From: Bacillaceae bacterium OF18-1A
GTDB taxonomy: Bacteria > Bacillota > Bacilli > Bacillales > Bacillaceae_G
NCBI GenBank assembly: GCA_027694045.1
Contig: JAQEWB010000002.1
Location: 868,001-932,000 of the forward strand
Length of the DNA: 64,000 bases
Direction: 5' to 3'
How positions within the stretch are numbered: position 1 is the first letter of the stretch; the number at the start of each line of letters is the position of its first letter. A program made the position numbers and the translations under genes. Shown here in pieces: positions 49,933 through 58,566 of this stretch. The notes under the pieces were generated by a model. It saw nothing but the letters and a program-made list of their open reading frames with translations, made no database searches and was not told where the DNA came from.

Positions 49933-50625
49933 TTACATCCCTTCCAACTTATAACCGATGCCCCATAATGTTTTAATATACTCTGGATTAGATGGATCAC
50001 TTTCGATTTTCTCGCGCAATCTTCTCATATGAACATTAATAACGTTATCGTCACCGTAATATTCTTCATTCCAAACTAACGTATATATTTGTGCTTTCGT
50101 AAATACACGATTTTGATTCTTTACGAATAGTTTTAAAATCTCAAATTCTTTTAAAGTAAGTTTGAGTGGCTTCCCGTTTTTTTCTACAGTAAAATTAATT
50201 GGGTCAATTGCTAAATCACCAATTTGAATCATCTTTTCTGTTGTTTCTGTAGCCGAATATTTCGTAGACCTCCGAATACCCGCTTTTACACGCGCAGCTA
50301 ATTCAATCATAGAAAACGGCTTACAAATGTAGTCATCTGCACCAAGTCCTAATCCAACAGCTTTATCAACATCTGTATCTTTTGCCGACATCATTAAAAT
50401 CGGAACTGCACTTTTTTCACGAATCATACGCACAACCTCTAATCCGTCTAACTTTGGCATCATTATATCAAGGATTACTAAATCAAAAGATGATTTAAAA
50501 AAGGCTTGCACTCCTTCTTCTCCGTCAGAGGCAATCGTAACTTGAAAACCTTCTTTTATTAAATACTTTTCCACCATCTCTTGAATTGAAATATCATCTT
50601 CCACTAATAAAATATGATGTGACAT
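49933..50625 (-). CDS. OmpR/PhoB-family response regulator (YcbL-like)
   Basis: This 230-residue regulator has a receiver domain with acidic pocket ED (residues 9-10), phosphoacceptor Asp53 in LVILDIMMPKLDG, and Lys in ICKPFSMIEL. The C-terminal winged helix (about 130-228) contains LTLKEFEILKLFVKN and VINVHMRRLREKI. AAAAAAGGAGATAGG precedes the ATG. It probably binds the direct repeats upstream of the ABC module; this is inferred from position. Confidence 0.92.
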   Translation of the reverse strand: MSHHILLVEDDISIQEMVEKYLIKEGFQVTIASDGEEGVQAFFKSSFDLVILDIMMPKLDGLEVVRMIREKSAVPILMMSAKDTDVDKAVGLGLGADDYICKPFSMIELAARVKAGIRRSTKYSATETTEKMIQIGDLAIDPINFTVEKNGKPLKLTLKEFEILKLFVKNQNRVFTKAQIYTLVWNEEYYGDDNVINVHMRRLREKIESDPSNPEYIKTLWGIGYKLEGM

Positions 50626-50794
50626 ATTCCTATCTCCTTTTTTACAAACATTAACAATTCAATTGTATCGTAACTACTAAAGACTGGAAACAATTATATG
50701 AATTTTCAAACCAACTTCCCTTCCTCCCTTAACAATGATATGATGAAATTCACTACGATTGTTCATAATTAACTTTATATAAAGGAGACTTATC

Positions 50795-50968
50795 ATGTCA
50801 GAAAACAAAAAAGTAAGCTTAGCTGATTTAATGCGTGAACAACTTGCGAAGAAAAAGCAAGGCAATGGAAATGGGCAAAATGCAAAAAATCAAAGCCAAG
50901 AAACGAAAAAATTACAAAACCAACAAACGAAAAAAACAAACAACCAACGTAGACGTACAGGTGTATAA
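50795..50968 (+). CDS. 57-residue basic low-complexity protein upstream of ywbE
   Basis: A short frame starts at ATG 50795 with AAAGGAG eight bases upstream. The product begins MSENKKVSLADLMREQLAKK and ends NQRRRTGV. After a short helix the rest is rich in Asn, Gln and Lys and is likely disordered and positively charged. Its TAA stop is directly followed by the ywbE ATG, so the two are translationally coupled. I do not recognise a family; RNA or ribosome binding would suit the composition but is a guess. Confidence 0.7.
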   Translation: MSENKKVSLADLMREQLAKKKQGNGNGQNAKNQSQETKKLQNQQTKKTNNQRRRTGV

Positions 50969-51163
50969 ATGAACGGACAAAAACGTTCTAATATCGCACC
51001 AGGTCTTGAAGTTGATATTGTACTAAAACAAGACCAACGAACTGGTAAATTAACACGAGGCATTGTAAAAGATATTTTAACGAATTCTCCTTCTCATCCG
51101 CACGGTATCAAAGTACGATTACAAGATGGGCAAGTTGGAAGAGTTCAAAATATTGTTCAATAA
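50969..51163 (+). CDS. ywbE: YwbE family protein
   Basis: This 64-residue protein matches the small YwbE family: GLEVDIVLKQDQRTGKLTRGIVKDILTNSPSHPHGIKVRLQDGQVGRVQNI. It is predicted to be a small beta-barrel resembling nucleic-acid or translation-related folds; function unknown. It has no separate ribosome binding site and appears to depend on re-initiation from the preceding gene. It converges on ywbD, its neighbour in B. subtilis too. Confidence 0.88.
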   Translation: MNGQKRSNIAPGLEVDIVLKQDQRTGKLTRGIVKDILTNSPSHPHGIKVRLQDGQVGRVQNIVQ

Positions 51164-51194
51164 AAAAGGAGCTCAAACGATGAGCTCCTTTTTT
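51162..51194. terminator. Bidirectional terminator between ywbE and ywbD
   Basis: AAAAAAGGAGCTCA/TGAGCTCCTTTTTT stem with loop AACGA and T-tracts on both strands. Confidence 0.9.
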
Positions 51195-51195
51195 A

Positions 51196-52395
51196 TTATC
51201 CTTTAATTTTTTCAATGAAAACTACTTTTAAATAGTCTCCCTCTTTAAACTGATCAATTGTACGGAAATCTTCTGGTAAAGAATGTTCTTCTAATATTTT
51301 ATACTTACCATTCATTTCTTTAAATGCAGTGTCAATAAAGCCTTTAAACTTTTTCATATCAAACGCACTGCAATTTGTAGAAGCAACGATAATACCGTTA
51401 TTTTCTGTAATAGCAATTGTTTCTTTCAATAAATTTTTATAGTCTTTCGCCGCGCTAAATGTATACTTTTTAGAACGTGCAAAGCTTGGAGGATCTAATA
51501 CAACCATATCAAATTTCATCTTTTTCTTTGCAGCATATTTAAAGTAAAGGAATACGTCTTCAACGATTATATCTTGTGCTTCATAATCAACTTCATTTAC
51601 ACTAAATTGTTCAATCGTTTTGCTTAAACTACGATTCGCAAGGTCAACACTCGTTGTTTTACTCGCTCCACCAAGCGCTGCAAATACAGAAAAAGCACCT
51701 GTATAAGAGAACATATTTAACACAGTTCTTCCTTTAGCATATTTATCACGAATTTGCTTTCGAACGTTACGCTGATCTAAAAATACACCAACCATCGCTC
51801 CATCATTTAAATATACCGCAAAGTTCACACCGTTCTCTTTTACGATAAGTGGGAACTCACCACGTTCTCCTGCTACGAAATCATCACCTTCAATGTATTT
51901 CCCTTTCGTATCAAAACGCTTTTTCTCATAAATCCCTTTAAAGCTCGCTACTTTTTGAAGAGCTGCTATGATTTCCTCTCTGAAAGTATAGATTCCTTCA
52001 CTATACCAGCTCACTACGTAATAACCGTCATAATAATCGATGATTAAACCGCCAAGTCCGTCTCCTTCACCGTTTAAGACACGGAATGCTGTCGTATCAT
52101 TTGATTTATAAAAATGTTTACGTTTATGTAAAGCAGATTTTATTTTACTTTCAAAGAAAGATTGATTAATTTGTTCATTCTCTTTTCTCGTTAAAATCCA
52201 GCCATATCCCTTATTTTGTTTTCCGTAATAGCCTTTTCCGATAAATTGGTTCTTCTCATCTACTACTTTAATGATTGTCCCTTCTTCACGAACATCATTT
52301 AAATTTTGAATCGCATCTTTTAAAATAAGTGGATATCCACTTTTAATTTCTTTTATAAATTTCGGTTTTATTTTTACAGTTACTTCTGATTGCAT
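51196..52395 (-). CDS. ywbD: RlmI-type rRNA cytosine methyltransferase YwbD
   Basis: This 399-residue protein has an N-terminal PUA-like RNA-binding domain (about 1-75). The Rossmann SAM-dependent methyltransferase domain contains NMFSYTGAFSVFAALGGA (SAM site), VVLDPPSFARS (motif IV) and a Cys in STNCSAFD. It resembles RlmI, which makes m5C in 23S rRNA. Target position in this species is not established. It is convergent with ywbE. Confidence 0.88.
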   Translation of the reverse strand: MQSEVTVKIKPKFIKEIKSGYPLILKDAIQNLNDVREEGTIIKVVDEKNQFIGKGYYGKQNKGYGWILTRKENEQINQSFFESKIKSALHKRKHFYKSNDTTAFRVLNGEGDGLGGLIIDYYDGYYVVSWYSEGIYTFREEIIAALQKVASFKGIYEKKRFDTKGKYIEGDDFVAGERGEFPLIVKENGVNFAVYLNDGAMVGVFLDQRNVRKQIRDKYAKGRTVLNMFSYTGAFSVFAALGGASKTTSVDLANRSLSKTIEQFSVNEVDYEAQDIIVEDVFLYFKYAAKKKMKFDMVVLDPPSFARSKKYTFSAAKDYKNLLKETIAITENNGIIVASTNCSAFDMKKFKGFIDTAFKEMNGKYKILEEHSLPEDFRTIDQFKEGDYLKVVFIEKIKG

Positions 52396-52447
52396 GTAAT
52401 GTCTTCCTTTCCATTTGAATGCTTTCTATTAGTAGGAAGCATATAAA

Positions 52448-52474
52448 AAACGAGGCTAAAAAATAACCTCGTTT
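52448..52474 (-). terminator. Terminator after the antiporter gene
   Basis: AAACGAGG/CCTCGTTT followed on minus by TTTTTATAT. Confidence 0.75.
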
Positions 52475-52489
52475 CACTATACCATATTA

Positions 52490-54277
52490 TTACTTAGCTA
52501 GTACAACTAGCTCATCCCCTGGCATGACAGCTATATATTGATACAATGTTGAAAAAGTAAGACTACCGTCACTATGACGAATAAATAAAATTATATCTTC
52601 CGAAGCTCTTTCTTCTTTATTCATTTTTTCTTCTTCCGTAACTTGTATCGTTTTAAATGTATAACCATCTTCAACTTTCCGATTTAATTCTTCATAAATT
52701 TCATTTTGACCAAACAGTAAATGTGCTTTTTTCGAAAGAGAGATACGCTCTTGTTCAATTTTCCCCACATCATGAATTGGCAGTAAAAATGTATTATGAT
52801 GTCCAAATTGTGGAACATACGTATTTGCAACTAAAACGTTATACGAATCCGTATCTGTTACTGCAATTAAATATTCATACTGATTCATATCAACCTCAAA
52901 TTGTAGCTGTTCCGAAAGGATTTGACCATTATAGGTCTTAAGCCCCTTCACCTTCGCGCATTGTAAATGTTCTTCTGATACATCTACAATCAAGCTAGGA
53001 ATCCCCATCTCTTTACAATGTGCCGCAAAAGCAGATGAGAATGTACTCGCACCTGAAATCAAAATCCCTGGCGGTTCTGTATTCGCCAATCCTAATTTCT
53101 TCGCTAAAAACCTAATTGAAAATCCGTGAGCACAAACCGTTGTAATAACGAGTGCAAATGTAAGTGCCGTTAAGATAGACGCATCTTTATAACCTTCTTG
53201 TAATAACTCAGTCGCAAAATAACTAGAAACCGTTAATGCAACGATACCTCTTGGTGCAATCCATCCGACTAATGCCCGCTCTGCTTTTGTTAATTCTGTC
53301 CCAATTGTTGATACCCAAATAGATAAAGGGCGAACGACAAATAGCATCATACAGACGAAACTTATAATAGGCCAACTAAAAATCTCCATAATAGTCGTCC
53401 TTGGAAGTGATGCTGTTAATATAATAAAAACAGTCGATGTTAATAGCACTGAAATATTTTCATTGAAATGGCGAATATCACCGATAGATGAAATATATTT
53501 CTTCATCCGCGCCAGCGTAATCCCCATTACTGTTACGGCTAGCATACCTGTTTCATGCATCACTTCATCTGCAATACCAAAGCATAATAATACCGTAACG
53601 AGCAAAATCGGTGCCTTCAAATATTCTGGTACTTTTCCTTTTAAAATCATATAGCTCATGAAAATACTAAATACATACCCGAGGATCATTGCAAATAATG
53701 AACCAGCAAAGAAATAGAGTAACGTATGTAATTGTACATTTTCTTTCGTTAAGAAATTTACAATTTGAAAGGCAAATACAGCAAGCAATGCTCCAAATGG
53801 ATCAACGATAATTCCTTCCCATTTTAAAATGGCTGCTGTTCTTGGCTTTAATCGTGCTTGACGTAGTAACGGAATAATTACCGTTGGACCTGTCACAATA
53901 AAAAGCCCTCCAATAATAAATGCAACCGCCCACTCTAAACCAGCAACGTAATGCGCAGCTAACGAACCAGCAATCCATGCGATAAACGCTCCAAGTGTAA
54001 CAATACGGAATACCGGTTTTGATAGACCTCTCAGTTCACGTATATCTAAACTTAAACTACCTTCAAATAATATGATGGCAACAGAAAGTGATACGAGTGG
54101 ACTAAAAACATCACCAAGTACCTCTTTCGGATTAACGATGCCAAAAACAGGACCAATTAATAAACCAGCAACCGCCATAACCACGATAGCTGGGAGCTGA
54201 AAACGCCAAGCCGTCCATTGCGAGGCAATACCTAACGTAATTATAATAACGATACTAAGTAACAATGATTCAACCAT
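52490..54277 (-). CDS. CPA1-family cation/proton antiporter with C-terminal regulatory domain
   Basis: This 595-residue membrane protein has about 12-13 helices over residues 1-400 with the antiporter segments FEGSLSLDIRELRG, GPTVIIPLLRQARL and KWEGIIVDPFGALLA. The C-terminal 190 residues (GILISGASTFSSAF onward) form a soluble Rossmann-like TrkA-N/TrkA-C-type domain. That domain probably controls transport by nucleotide or ion binding. ATG at 54277 with AAGGAGGGTATT upstream is clearly better than the longer frame. Sodium or potassium exchange cannot be distinguished. Confidence 0.85.
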   Translation of the reverse strand: MVESLLLSIVIIITLGIASQWTAWRFQLPAIVVMAVAGLLIGPVFGIVNPKEVLGDVFSPLVSLSVAIILFEGSLSLDIRELRGLSKPVFRIVTLGAFIAWIAGSLAAHYVAGLEWAVAFIIGGLFIVTGPTVIIPLLRQARLKPRTAAILKWEGIIVDPFGALLAVFAFQIVNFLTKENVQLHTLLYFFAGSLFAMILGYVFSIFMSYMILKGKVPEYLKAPILLVTVLLCFGIADEVMHETGMLAVTVMGITLARMKKYISSIGDIRHFNENISVLLTSTVFIILTASLPRTTIMEIFSWPIISFVCMMLFVVRPLSIWVSTIGTELTKAERALVGWIAPRGIVALTVSSYFATELLQEGYKDASILTALTFALVITTVCAHGFSIRFLAKKLGLANTEPPGILISGASTFSSAFAAHCKEMGIPSLIVDVSEEHLQCAKVKGLKTYNGQILSEQLQFEVDMNQYEYLIAVTDTDSYNVLVANTYVPQFGHHNTFLLPIHDVGKIEQERISLSKKAHLLFGQNEIYEELNRKVEDGYTFKTIQVTEEEKMNKEERASEDIILFIRHSDGSLTFSTLYQYIAVMPGDELVVLAK

Positions 54278-54415
54278 AATACCCTCCTTGTTCATAGTAT
54301 TGCGAAAGCAAAGTATAAACCATACTCTGCATCTACATATTTTCATTTGATTTTATTTATATAATATATAACCAAGTTAACTATATAGTCAACATATTAA
54401 AAAAGATACTGTACT

Positions 54416-54540
54416 TATAAAGTGAAACTTTAATCAACCCTCAACAATCAGGCGTTTACCGGCAGTTGTTCTCCCACCTAACTTCTTTGCTCCATCCGAT
54501 TTTTTAGGTAGAGGTTTTATTGCCCATAAATAGAGCGATA
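54416..54540. repeat. Candidate dispersed intergenic repeat (bcr-like)
   Basis: A block richer in G and C than its surroundings contains AAAGTGAAACTTT (5' end), GGCGTTTACCGGCAG, and an inverted pair CACCTAA/TTAGGTAG. It has no open frame. The sequence resembles dispersed repeats of the B. cereus group as I remember them; no second copy occurs in this window, so the label is tentative. Confidence 0.35.
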
Positions 54541-54569
54541 AAAAACATTGCCATAATTTAAAATTACAA

Positions 54570-54598
54570 TTGACAATGATAATGATTTTCATTATCAT
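54570..54598 (+). promoter_or_regulatory. isdG promoter overlapped by a Fur box
   Basis: -35 TTGACA (54570-54575) and -10 TATCAT (54593-54598) have a 17-base spacer. GATAATGATTTTCATTATC at 54578-54596 matches the classical 19-bp Fur box at 17 of 19 positions and fills the spacer. Iron-bound Fur would block RNA polymerase. Confidence 0.85.
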
Positions 54599-54651
54599 TT
54601 AATGTATATGAATTCATGAAAATAAAGCTATATTTTATAGGAGGAATTAAA

Positions 54652-54975
54652 ATGATTATCGTTGCAAATATAACGAAGATTACAAAAGGAAATGGTGATA
54701 AATTAATCGAGCGTTTTAATAAAGTGGGAAAAGTTGAAACAATGTCAGGCTTTTTAGGATTAGAAGTTCTCTTAACGCAAAATACAGCTGATTACGATGA
54801 AGTAACAATTAGTACGCGCTGGGATTCCAAAGAAGATTTCCAAGGTTGGACGAAGAGCTCCGCATTTAAAGAAGCTCACTCACATCGTGATGGCTTACCA
54901 GAATACATTATTGATAATAAGATCGCTTTCTATGATGTAAAAGTTGTACGTATGCCAATGGCAGCTGCTCAATAA
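54652..54975 (+). CDS. isdG: Heme-degrading monooxygenase IsdG
   Basis: This 107-residue antibiotic-biosynthesis-monooxygenase-fold protein opens heme and releases iron. The IsdG catalytic residues are visible: Asn6 (MIIVANITK), Trp66 (FQGWTKSS) and His76 (AFKEAHSHR). ATG at 54652 has TAGGAGGAATTAAA upstream. It converges on the srtB end of the isd operon and has its own Fur-controlled promoter and hairpin terminator. Confidence 0.93.
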   Translation: MIIVANITKITKGNGDKLIERFNKVGKVETMSGFLGLEVLLTQNTADYDEVTISTRWDSKEDFQGWTKSSAFKEAHSHRDGLPEYIIDNKIAFYDVKVVRMPMAAAQ

Positions 54976-54992
54976 ATCTAGTTTGAATAATT

Positions 54993-55045
54993 GGTATAGA
55001 AGTATGAGAAGTCATGTAGCTTCTCTACTTCTATACCTTTTCTTT
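54993..55045 (+). terminator. Long hairpin terminator after isdG
   Basis: GGTATAGAAGTA/TACTTCTATACC with an inner GAGAAG/CTTCTC pair, followed in plus by TTTTCTTTTTT. It lies between the convergent isdG and srtB and may also serve srtB. Confidence 0.85.
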
Positions 55046-55047
55046 TT

Positions 55048-55812
55048 TCAACTTCTTTTCACCAGTTTCGCGTGCACGACTAGCCTACCAGCCTCTGGAT
55101 CCAGTGCGTAATCACACGTAGAAAGTGTTACAATTTGATCGTCCGCTGTCACCTTTGTATCTGTTTTATAAAGCGACTTTTCTTTAATTTTTGCTAGAAA
55201 AGATTCATAGTCTCCATCGCTTCCAAAATCCGTTTCAATATAATAAAAATCAGTTGTCGTTGTATATACTGAAAACACTTCTACATCGTAGCCTTCAAAC
55301 AAAGTATCGTAATACAATTTGCGATGAGACGTAAAGAAATCTTCTTCTAACATTTTTTTCAGACTCCCAAACATAGAACCGTCTTTCATACGATGTCCGT
55401 ATAAAATCGTATTTTGATTTTGAGATTTCACGTCATTACGATGATCCATAAAAATACTGCCTGCTCTCATATCCTCGCCTTTATAATTACGATACAAGTA
55501 GTAATCATTATCTTTCGCTTGAACGATCGGATAATTAATTTGCGTATCGTCCATCGTAATCCAGCCAACTATTTCTGGATTAATTTTTTGTAAAGCTTGA
55601 AACTGTGTTCGTATCTCTCCATCCTTTGCCTTTTCCTCTACTGGACTTCGCTCATAAATTTCTTGCGCTTCAGCCATTACTTTACGATTTTCATAGTAGT
55701 CCATAAAAATGCCGCCTAATTCATACATAGAGTAGAAAAAGATAGCTAAAAAGACTACTGTAAGGATTCGCTGAAAAAATGAGTTCTTTTTCTTTTCTTT
55801 TTTACTACTCAA
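55048..55812 (-). CDS. srtB: Sortase B
   Basis: This 254-residue class B sortase has an N-terminal membrane anchor (about 14-35). The catalytic residues are His in ILYGHRMKDG (about 140), Cys in TLSTCDYALD (about 233) and Arg in EAGRLVVHA (about 243). It anchors proteins with NP(Q/K)T-type signals, here IsdC, to peptidoglycan. The start is TTG at 55812 with GAGGTGATAA upstream. It is the last gene of the minus-strand isd unit. Confidence 0.93.
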   Translation of the reverse strand: MSSKKEKKKNSFFQRILTVVFLAIFFYSMYELGGIFMDYYENRKVMAEAQEIYERSPVEEKAKDGEIRTQFQALQKINPEIVGWITMDDTQINYPIVQAKDNDYYLYRNYKGEDMRAGSIFMDHRNDVKSQNQNTILYGHRMKDGSMFGSLKKMLEEDFFTSHRKLYYDTLFEGYDVEVFSVYTTTTDFYYIETDFGSDGDYESFLAKIKEKSLYKTDTKVTADDQIVTLSTCDYALDPEAGRLVVHAKLVKRS

Positions 55813-55843
55813 ATTATCACCTCAAAATTGATTATTTCTATAT

Positions 55844-56614
55844 TCAAATGCCCATCGGCACCATATACAATCCTGTATCTTCATCGTGCTTTACGACAAC
55901 GTCTACGCCGTATATCGTCTTAATCATATCTTCTGTGATGACTTCACCTGGCTTACCTTTCATCACGATTTCCCCATCTTTCATAACGATAATATGGTCA
56001 CTGTAACGAATTGCTTGATTAATGTCATGTAATACCATAACAATCGTTAAACCATATACTTCATTTAATTCTTTCACTAACTCTAATATTTCAAGCTGAT
56101 AGTATATATCTAAATACGTCGTCGGCTCGTCTAAAAATAACATCGGCGTATTTTGCGCTAAAGTCATCGCAATCCACACACGTTGCCTTTCCCCACCAGA
56201 TAGTGCGTGTATTGGCTTATCACGCTTATCTTGTAATCTCGTACACGTTAATGCTCTTTCAATTGCCTTACTATCTTCATCAGTTTGTGTAGAAAAAATA
56301 TTTTTATATGGCATACGCCCAAAACTCGTTAATTTCTCAACTGTAATATCAGCAGGTGCCTCATTTTGTTGATGAACGACCGCTAGCTTCCTAGCAAACT
56401 CTTTCGGCTTGTACTGGCTAATCGCTTTCCCATCTAACATTACTTCTCCACTACGCGGATTATGATTTCGTGACATAACACCTAGTAACGTTGATTTTCC
56501 GCAACCATTTGGGCCAATAATTGTTGTGATTTTCCCCATCTCTATTTCACTACTAACAGACTTTAAACGATCCGTTACATTATCATAAGAAAAGGTTACA
56601 TTTTTAATTTCCAT
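55844..56614 (-). CDS. Heme/siderophore ABC transporter ATPase of the isd locus
   Basis: This 256-residue FecE-type ATPase has Walker A GPNGCGKSTL (about 35-44), signature LSGGERQRVW, Walker B MLFLDEPTTYLD and the switch histidine in VLHDINQA. It powers the IsdF permease. ATG at 56614 (MEIKNVTF) is chosen; the GTG at 56626 would extend it further into isdF. It overlaps the end of isdF by 11 bases, so translation is coupled. Confidence 0.9.
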   Translation of the reverse strand: MEIKNVTFSYDNVTDRLKSVSSEIEMGKITTIIGPNGCGKSTLLGVMSRNHNPRSGEVMLDGKAISQYKPKEFARKLAVVHQQNEAPADITVEKLTSFGRMPYKNIFSTQTDEDSKAIERALTCTRLQDKRDKPIHALSGGERQRVWIAMTLAQNTPMLFLDEPTTYLDIYYQLEILELVKELNEVYGLTIVMVLHDINQAIRYSDHIIVMKDGEIVMKGKPGEVITEDMIKTIYGVDVVVKHDEDTGLYMVPMGI

Positions 56615-57587
56615 GAACTCGATCACTCTTTCTAAGCAAGAATATTAAGAACGGACCACCGATAACTGCCATAATTGTTGCCGCTGGAATTTCATTAGGC
56701 GGTACAATGAGCCTACCAATTGTGTCTGCTGTTAAAATTAATAACGCTCCTGCAAGAGCTGAAAACGGAATGAGCGCTTTATGATCCGATCCAACCAATT
56801 GCCTTGAAATATGTGGGATAAGTAAACCAACAAAAGCGATAACCCCTGCAATCGCAGTTGATACAGCTGCTAACAGGACAGCAATTGCAGAAATAATAAG
56901 ACGTACCCTTGTCACATGAAGACCTAGGTTTTTAGCTGTTTTATCTTGTAAAGATAAGAGATTACACCACGCCCCTACAAATAACGCGAGTATTAGGCCA
57001 ATCGACCCGTATGTAACAATTACTTCAACATCTCCCCACGTCTTCATCGTAATGTTAGATGTCGTCGTCTGTTTAATACTTTTAATAAAATACCCACAAA
57101 TCGTGACAAATGATTCATTTAAGCCAGTAAACATCGCATTGATCGCTATACCAATTAAAATGATGCGAAGTGGACTTAAACCTGATTTCCAAGAGAACGA
57201 ATAAACGAGATAACAAGCAAACGCTCCACCTAGAAATGCGAATAGTGGTGTCCAGAAAAAGAACTGGGGAAATAGCGTAATAATGATAAGCGTCATAAAG
57301 CTTGCCCCTGAAGATATTCCGATAACTCCAGCATCTGCAAGCGGGTTTTTCATAACAGCTTGGAAGAGGACACCAGAAACAGCAAGCGCGGCTCCAGTGA
57401 AAAGCGCAATAATAATGCGCGGGAAACGTAAATCTTTAATAACTTCAACATCTTCATTCGTTCCTGTAAATATCCCTTGTAAAAGCTCAAAAACTCCAAC
57501 TTCTAGACTCCCCTTCACTGCGGAAAAAATAGTCATCACAACGAGTAATACAGTAACGATGAAAAAACTCCAAAATTTTTTATTCAT
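56604..57587 (-). CDS. isdF: Heme ABC transporter permease IsdF
   Basis: This 327-residue FecCD-family permease has about 9-10 helices. Conserved motifs are AGAALAVSGVLFQAVMKNPLADAGVIGISSGA-like (about residues 58-90) and FVGLLIPHISRQLVGSDHKALIPFSALAGA. It moves heme through the membrane with IsdE and the downstream ATPase. AAAGGAAGATTAAG precedes the ATG. Confidence 0.93.
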   Translation of the reverse strand: MNKKFWSFFIVTVLLVVMTIFSAVKGSLEVGVFELLQGIFTGTNEDVEVIKDLRFPRIIIALFTGAALAVSGVLFQAVMKNPLADAGVIGISSGASFMTLIIITLFPQFFFWTPLFAFLGGAFACYLVYSFSWKSGLSPLRIILIGIAINAMFTGLNESFVTICGYFIKSIKQTTTSNITMKTWGDVEVIVTYGSIGLILALFVGAWCNLLSLQDKTAKNLGLHVTRVRLIISAIAVLLAAVSTAIAGVIAFVGLLIPHISRQLVGSDHKALIPFSALAGALLILTADTIGRLIVPPNEIPAATIMAVIGGPFLIFLLRKSDRVHGN

Positions 57588-57615
57588 CTTAATCTTCCTT
57601 TATTTATGAAATGTA

Positions 57616-58497
57616 TCATGGGTACATCATTTTCTTTAATTCATCTAATGCCTCTATAGCAGCTAAATTCCCTGTTGTTCCAAATAAACGTTCTTCTAAA
57701 TCGTACACTCTATTATTTTTAACTGCGGCAAAGTGCTTCCAAATGTCATTCGTTTTAAATTCCTTATCGAACATTTTCACAACTTCCTCTGGCATACCAT
57801 GTGCTGCGCGTAAAATAATATCTGGATCCGCTTTCTTTAAGTACTCCGTATTAGAAGCTAAATACTCTACTTTTTCACCTTGCACAATGTTTTTACCACC
57901 TAATTGTTTTACTAAATCTCCAATATAAGAATGCTCAGTCGCTACTAAGTAACTCCCAGGCACACCAAGTAAAATAAGGACTGTCGGTTCTTTCTTCCCT
58001 TTTACTTGTTTTTGAATATCCGCAACTTTTTTATCAAACTTTGTTACGACCGCTTCAGCTTGTTTTTCACGCCCATACTTTTTACCCAACTCTATAATTG
58101 AGTTTTGCATGTCTTTTAAACTCGTTAAATTTAAAAAGTTCGCCTTAATGCCGGCTTCATTAAAAACTGGCTTCAACTCATATGCAAGCGTCGTAACAGA
58201 TAATACTTCCGATGGTTTCATCGATTTTACTTTTTCCATATCAGGACTCATCGGATTTCCGACATCCGGTAAGCCTTTATAACGCTTCGGTAATGTTTTA
58301 TAACTAGTTGGAACACCAATTAAATCTACTTCTAACGCGTCCATAATTTCAGTCACAGCAACAGTCGTTGCAATAACGCGTTTCTCACTATTACTTTTCA
58401 CTTTTTTCGCTGTTTCTTTTTTTGATGATGAGCATCCAGCTATACTCAATAAAAGAATGATAGCCATGAATACACTCGTGATTTTCTTCACTCTCAA
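57616..58497 (-). CDS. isdE: Heme-binding lipoprotein IsdE
   Basis: This 293-residue substrate-binding lipoprotein has lipobox SIAGC (Cys22) and the periplasmic-binding fold of the TroA type. By analogy with Staphylococcus IsdE, the heme ligands would be Met in VGNPMSPDMEKV and His in RAAHGMPEEV; both are present. The start is TTG at 58497 with AAAGGAGTGGTGA upstream. Between it and isdX2 is a 14-bp hairpin. Confidence 0.92.
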   Translation of the reverse strand: MRVKKITSVFMAIILLLSIAGCSSSKKETAKKVKSNSEKRVIATTVAVTEIMDALEVDLIGVPTSYKTLPKRYKGLPDVGNPMSPDMEKVKSMKPSEVLSVTTLAYELKPVFNEAGIKANFLNLTSLKDMQNSIIELGKKYGREKQAEAVVTKFDKKVADIQKQVKGKKEPTVLILLGVPGSYLVATEHSYIGDLVKQLGGKNIVQGEKVEYLASNTEYLKKADPDIILRAAHGMPEEVVKMFDKEFKTNDIWKHFAAVKNNRVYDLEERLFGTTGNLAAIEALDELKKMMYP

Positions 58498-58526
58498 TCA
58501 CCACTCCTTTCAGTACAATATGAAAT

Positions 58527-58560
58527 GAGTCTTGATGCATAGTTTCATGCATCAAGACTC
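58527..58560 (-). other. Intergenic RNA hairpin between isdX2 and isdE
   Basis: GAGTCTTGATGCAT pairs perfectly with ATGCATCAAGACTC across a 6-base loop. No T-tract follows on the minus strand, so it is not a standard terminator. It may protect the isdX2 mRNA end or modulate downstream expression. Confidence 0.7.
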
Positions 58561-58566
58561 TAAATT

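Larger units (their letters stand above)
54278..54651. other. Divergent antiporter-isdG intergenic region
   Basis: This 374-base gap holds, from left to right, AT-rich sequence with a likely antiporter promoter, a richer block at 54416-54540 that looks like a dispersed repeat, and the Fur-controlled isdG promoter at 54570-54598. No coding frame is supported. Confidence 0.6.
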
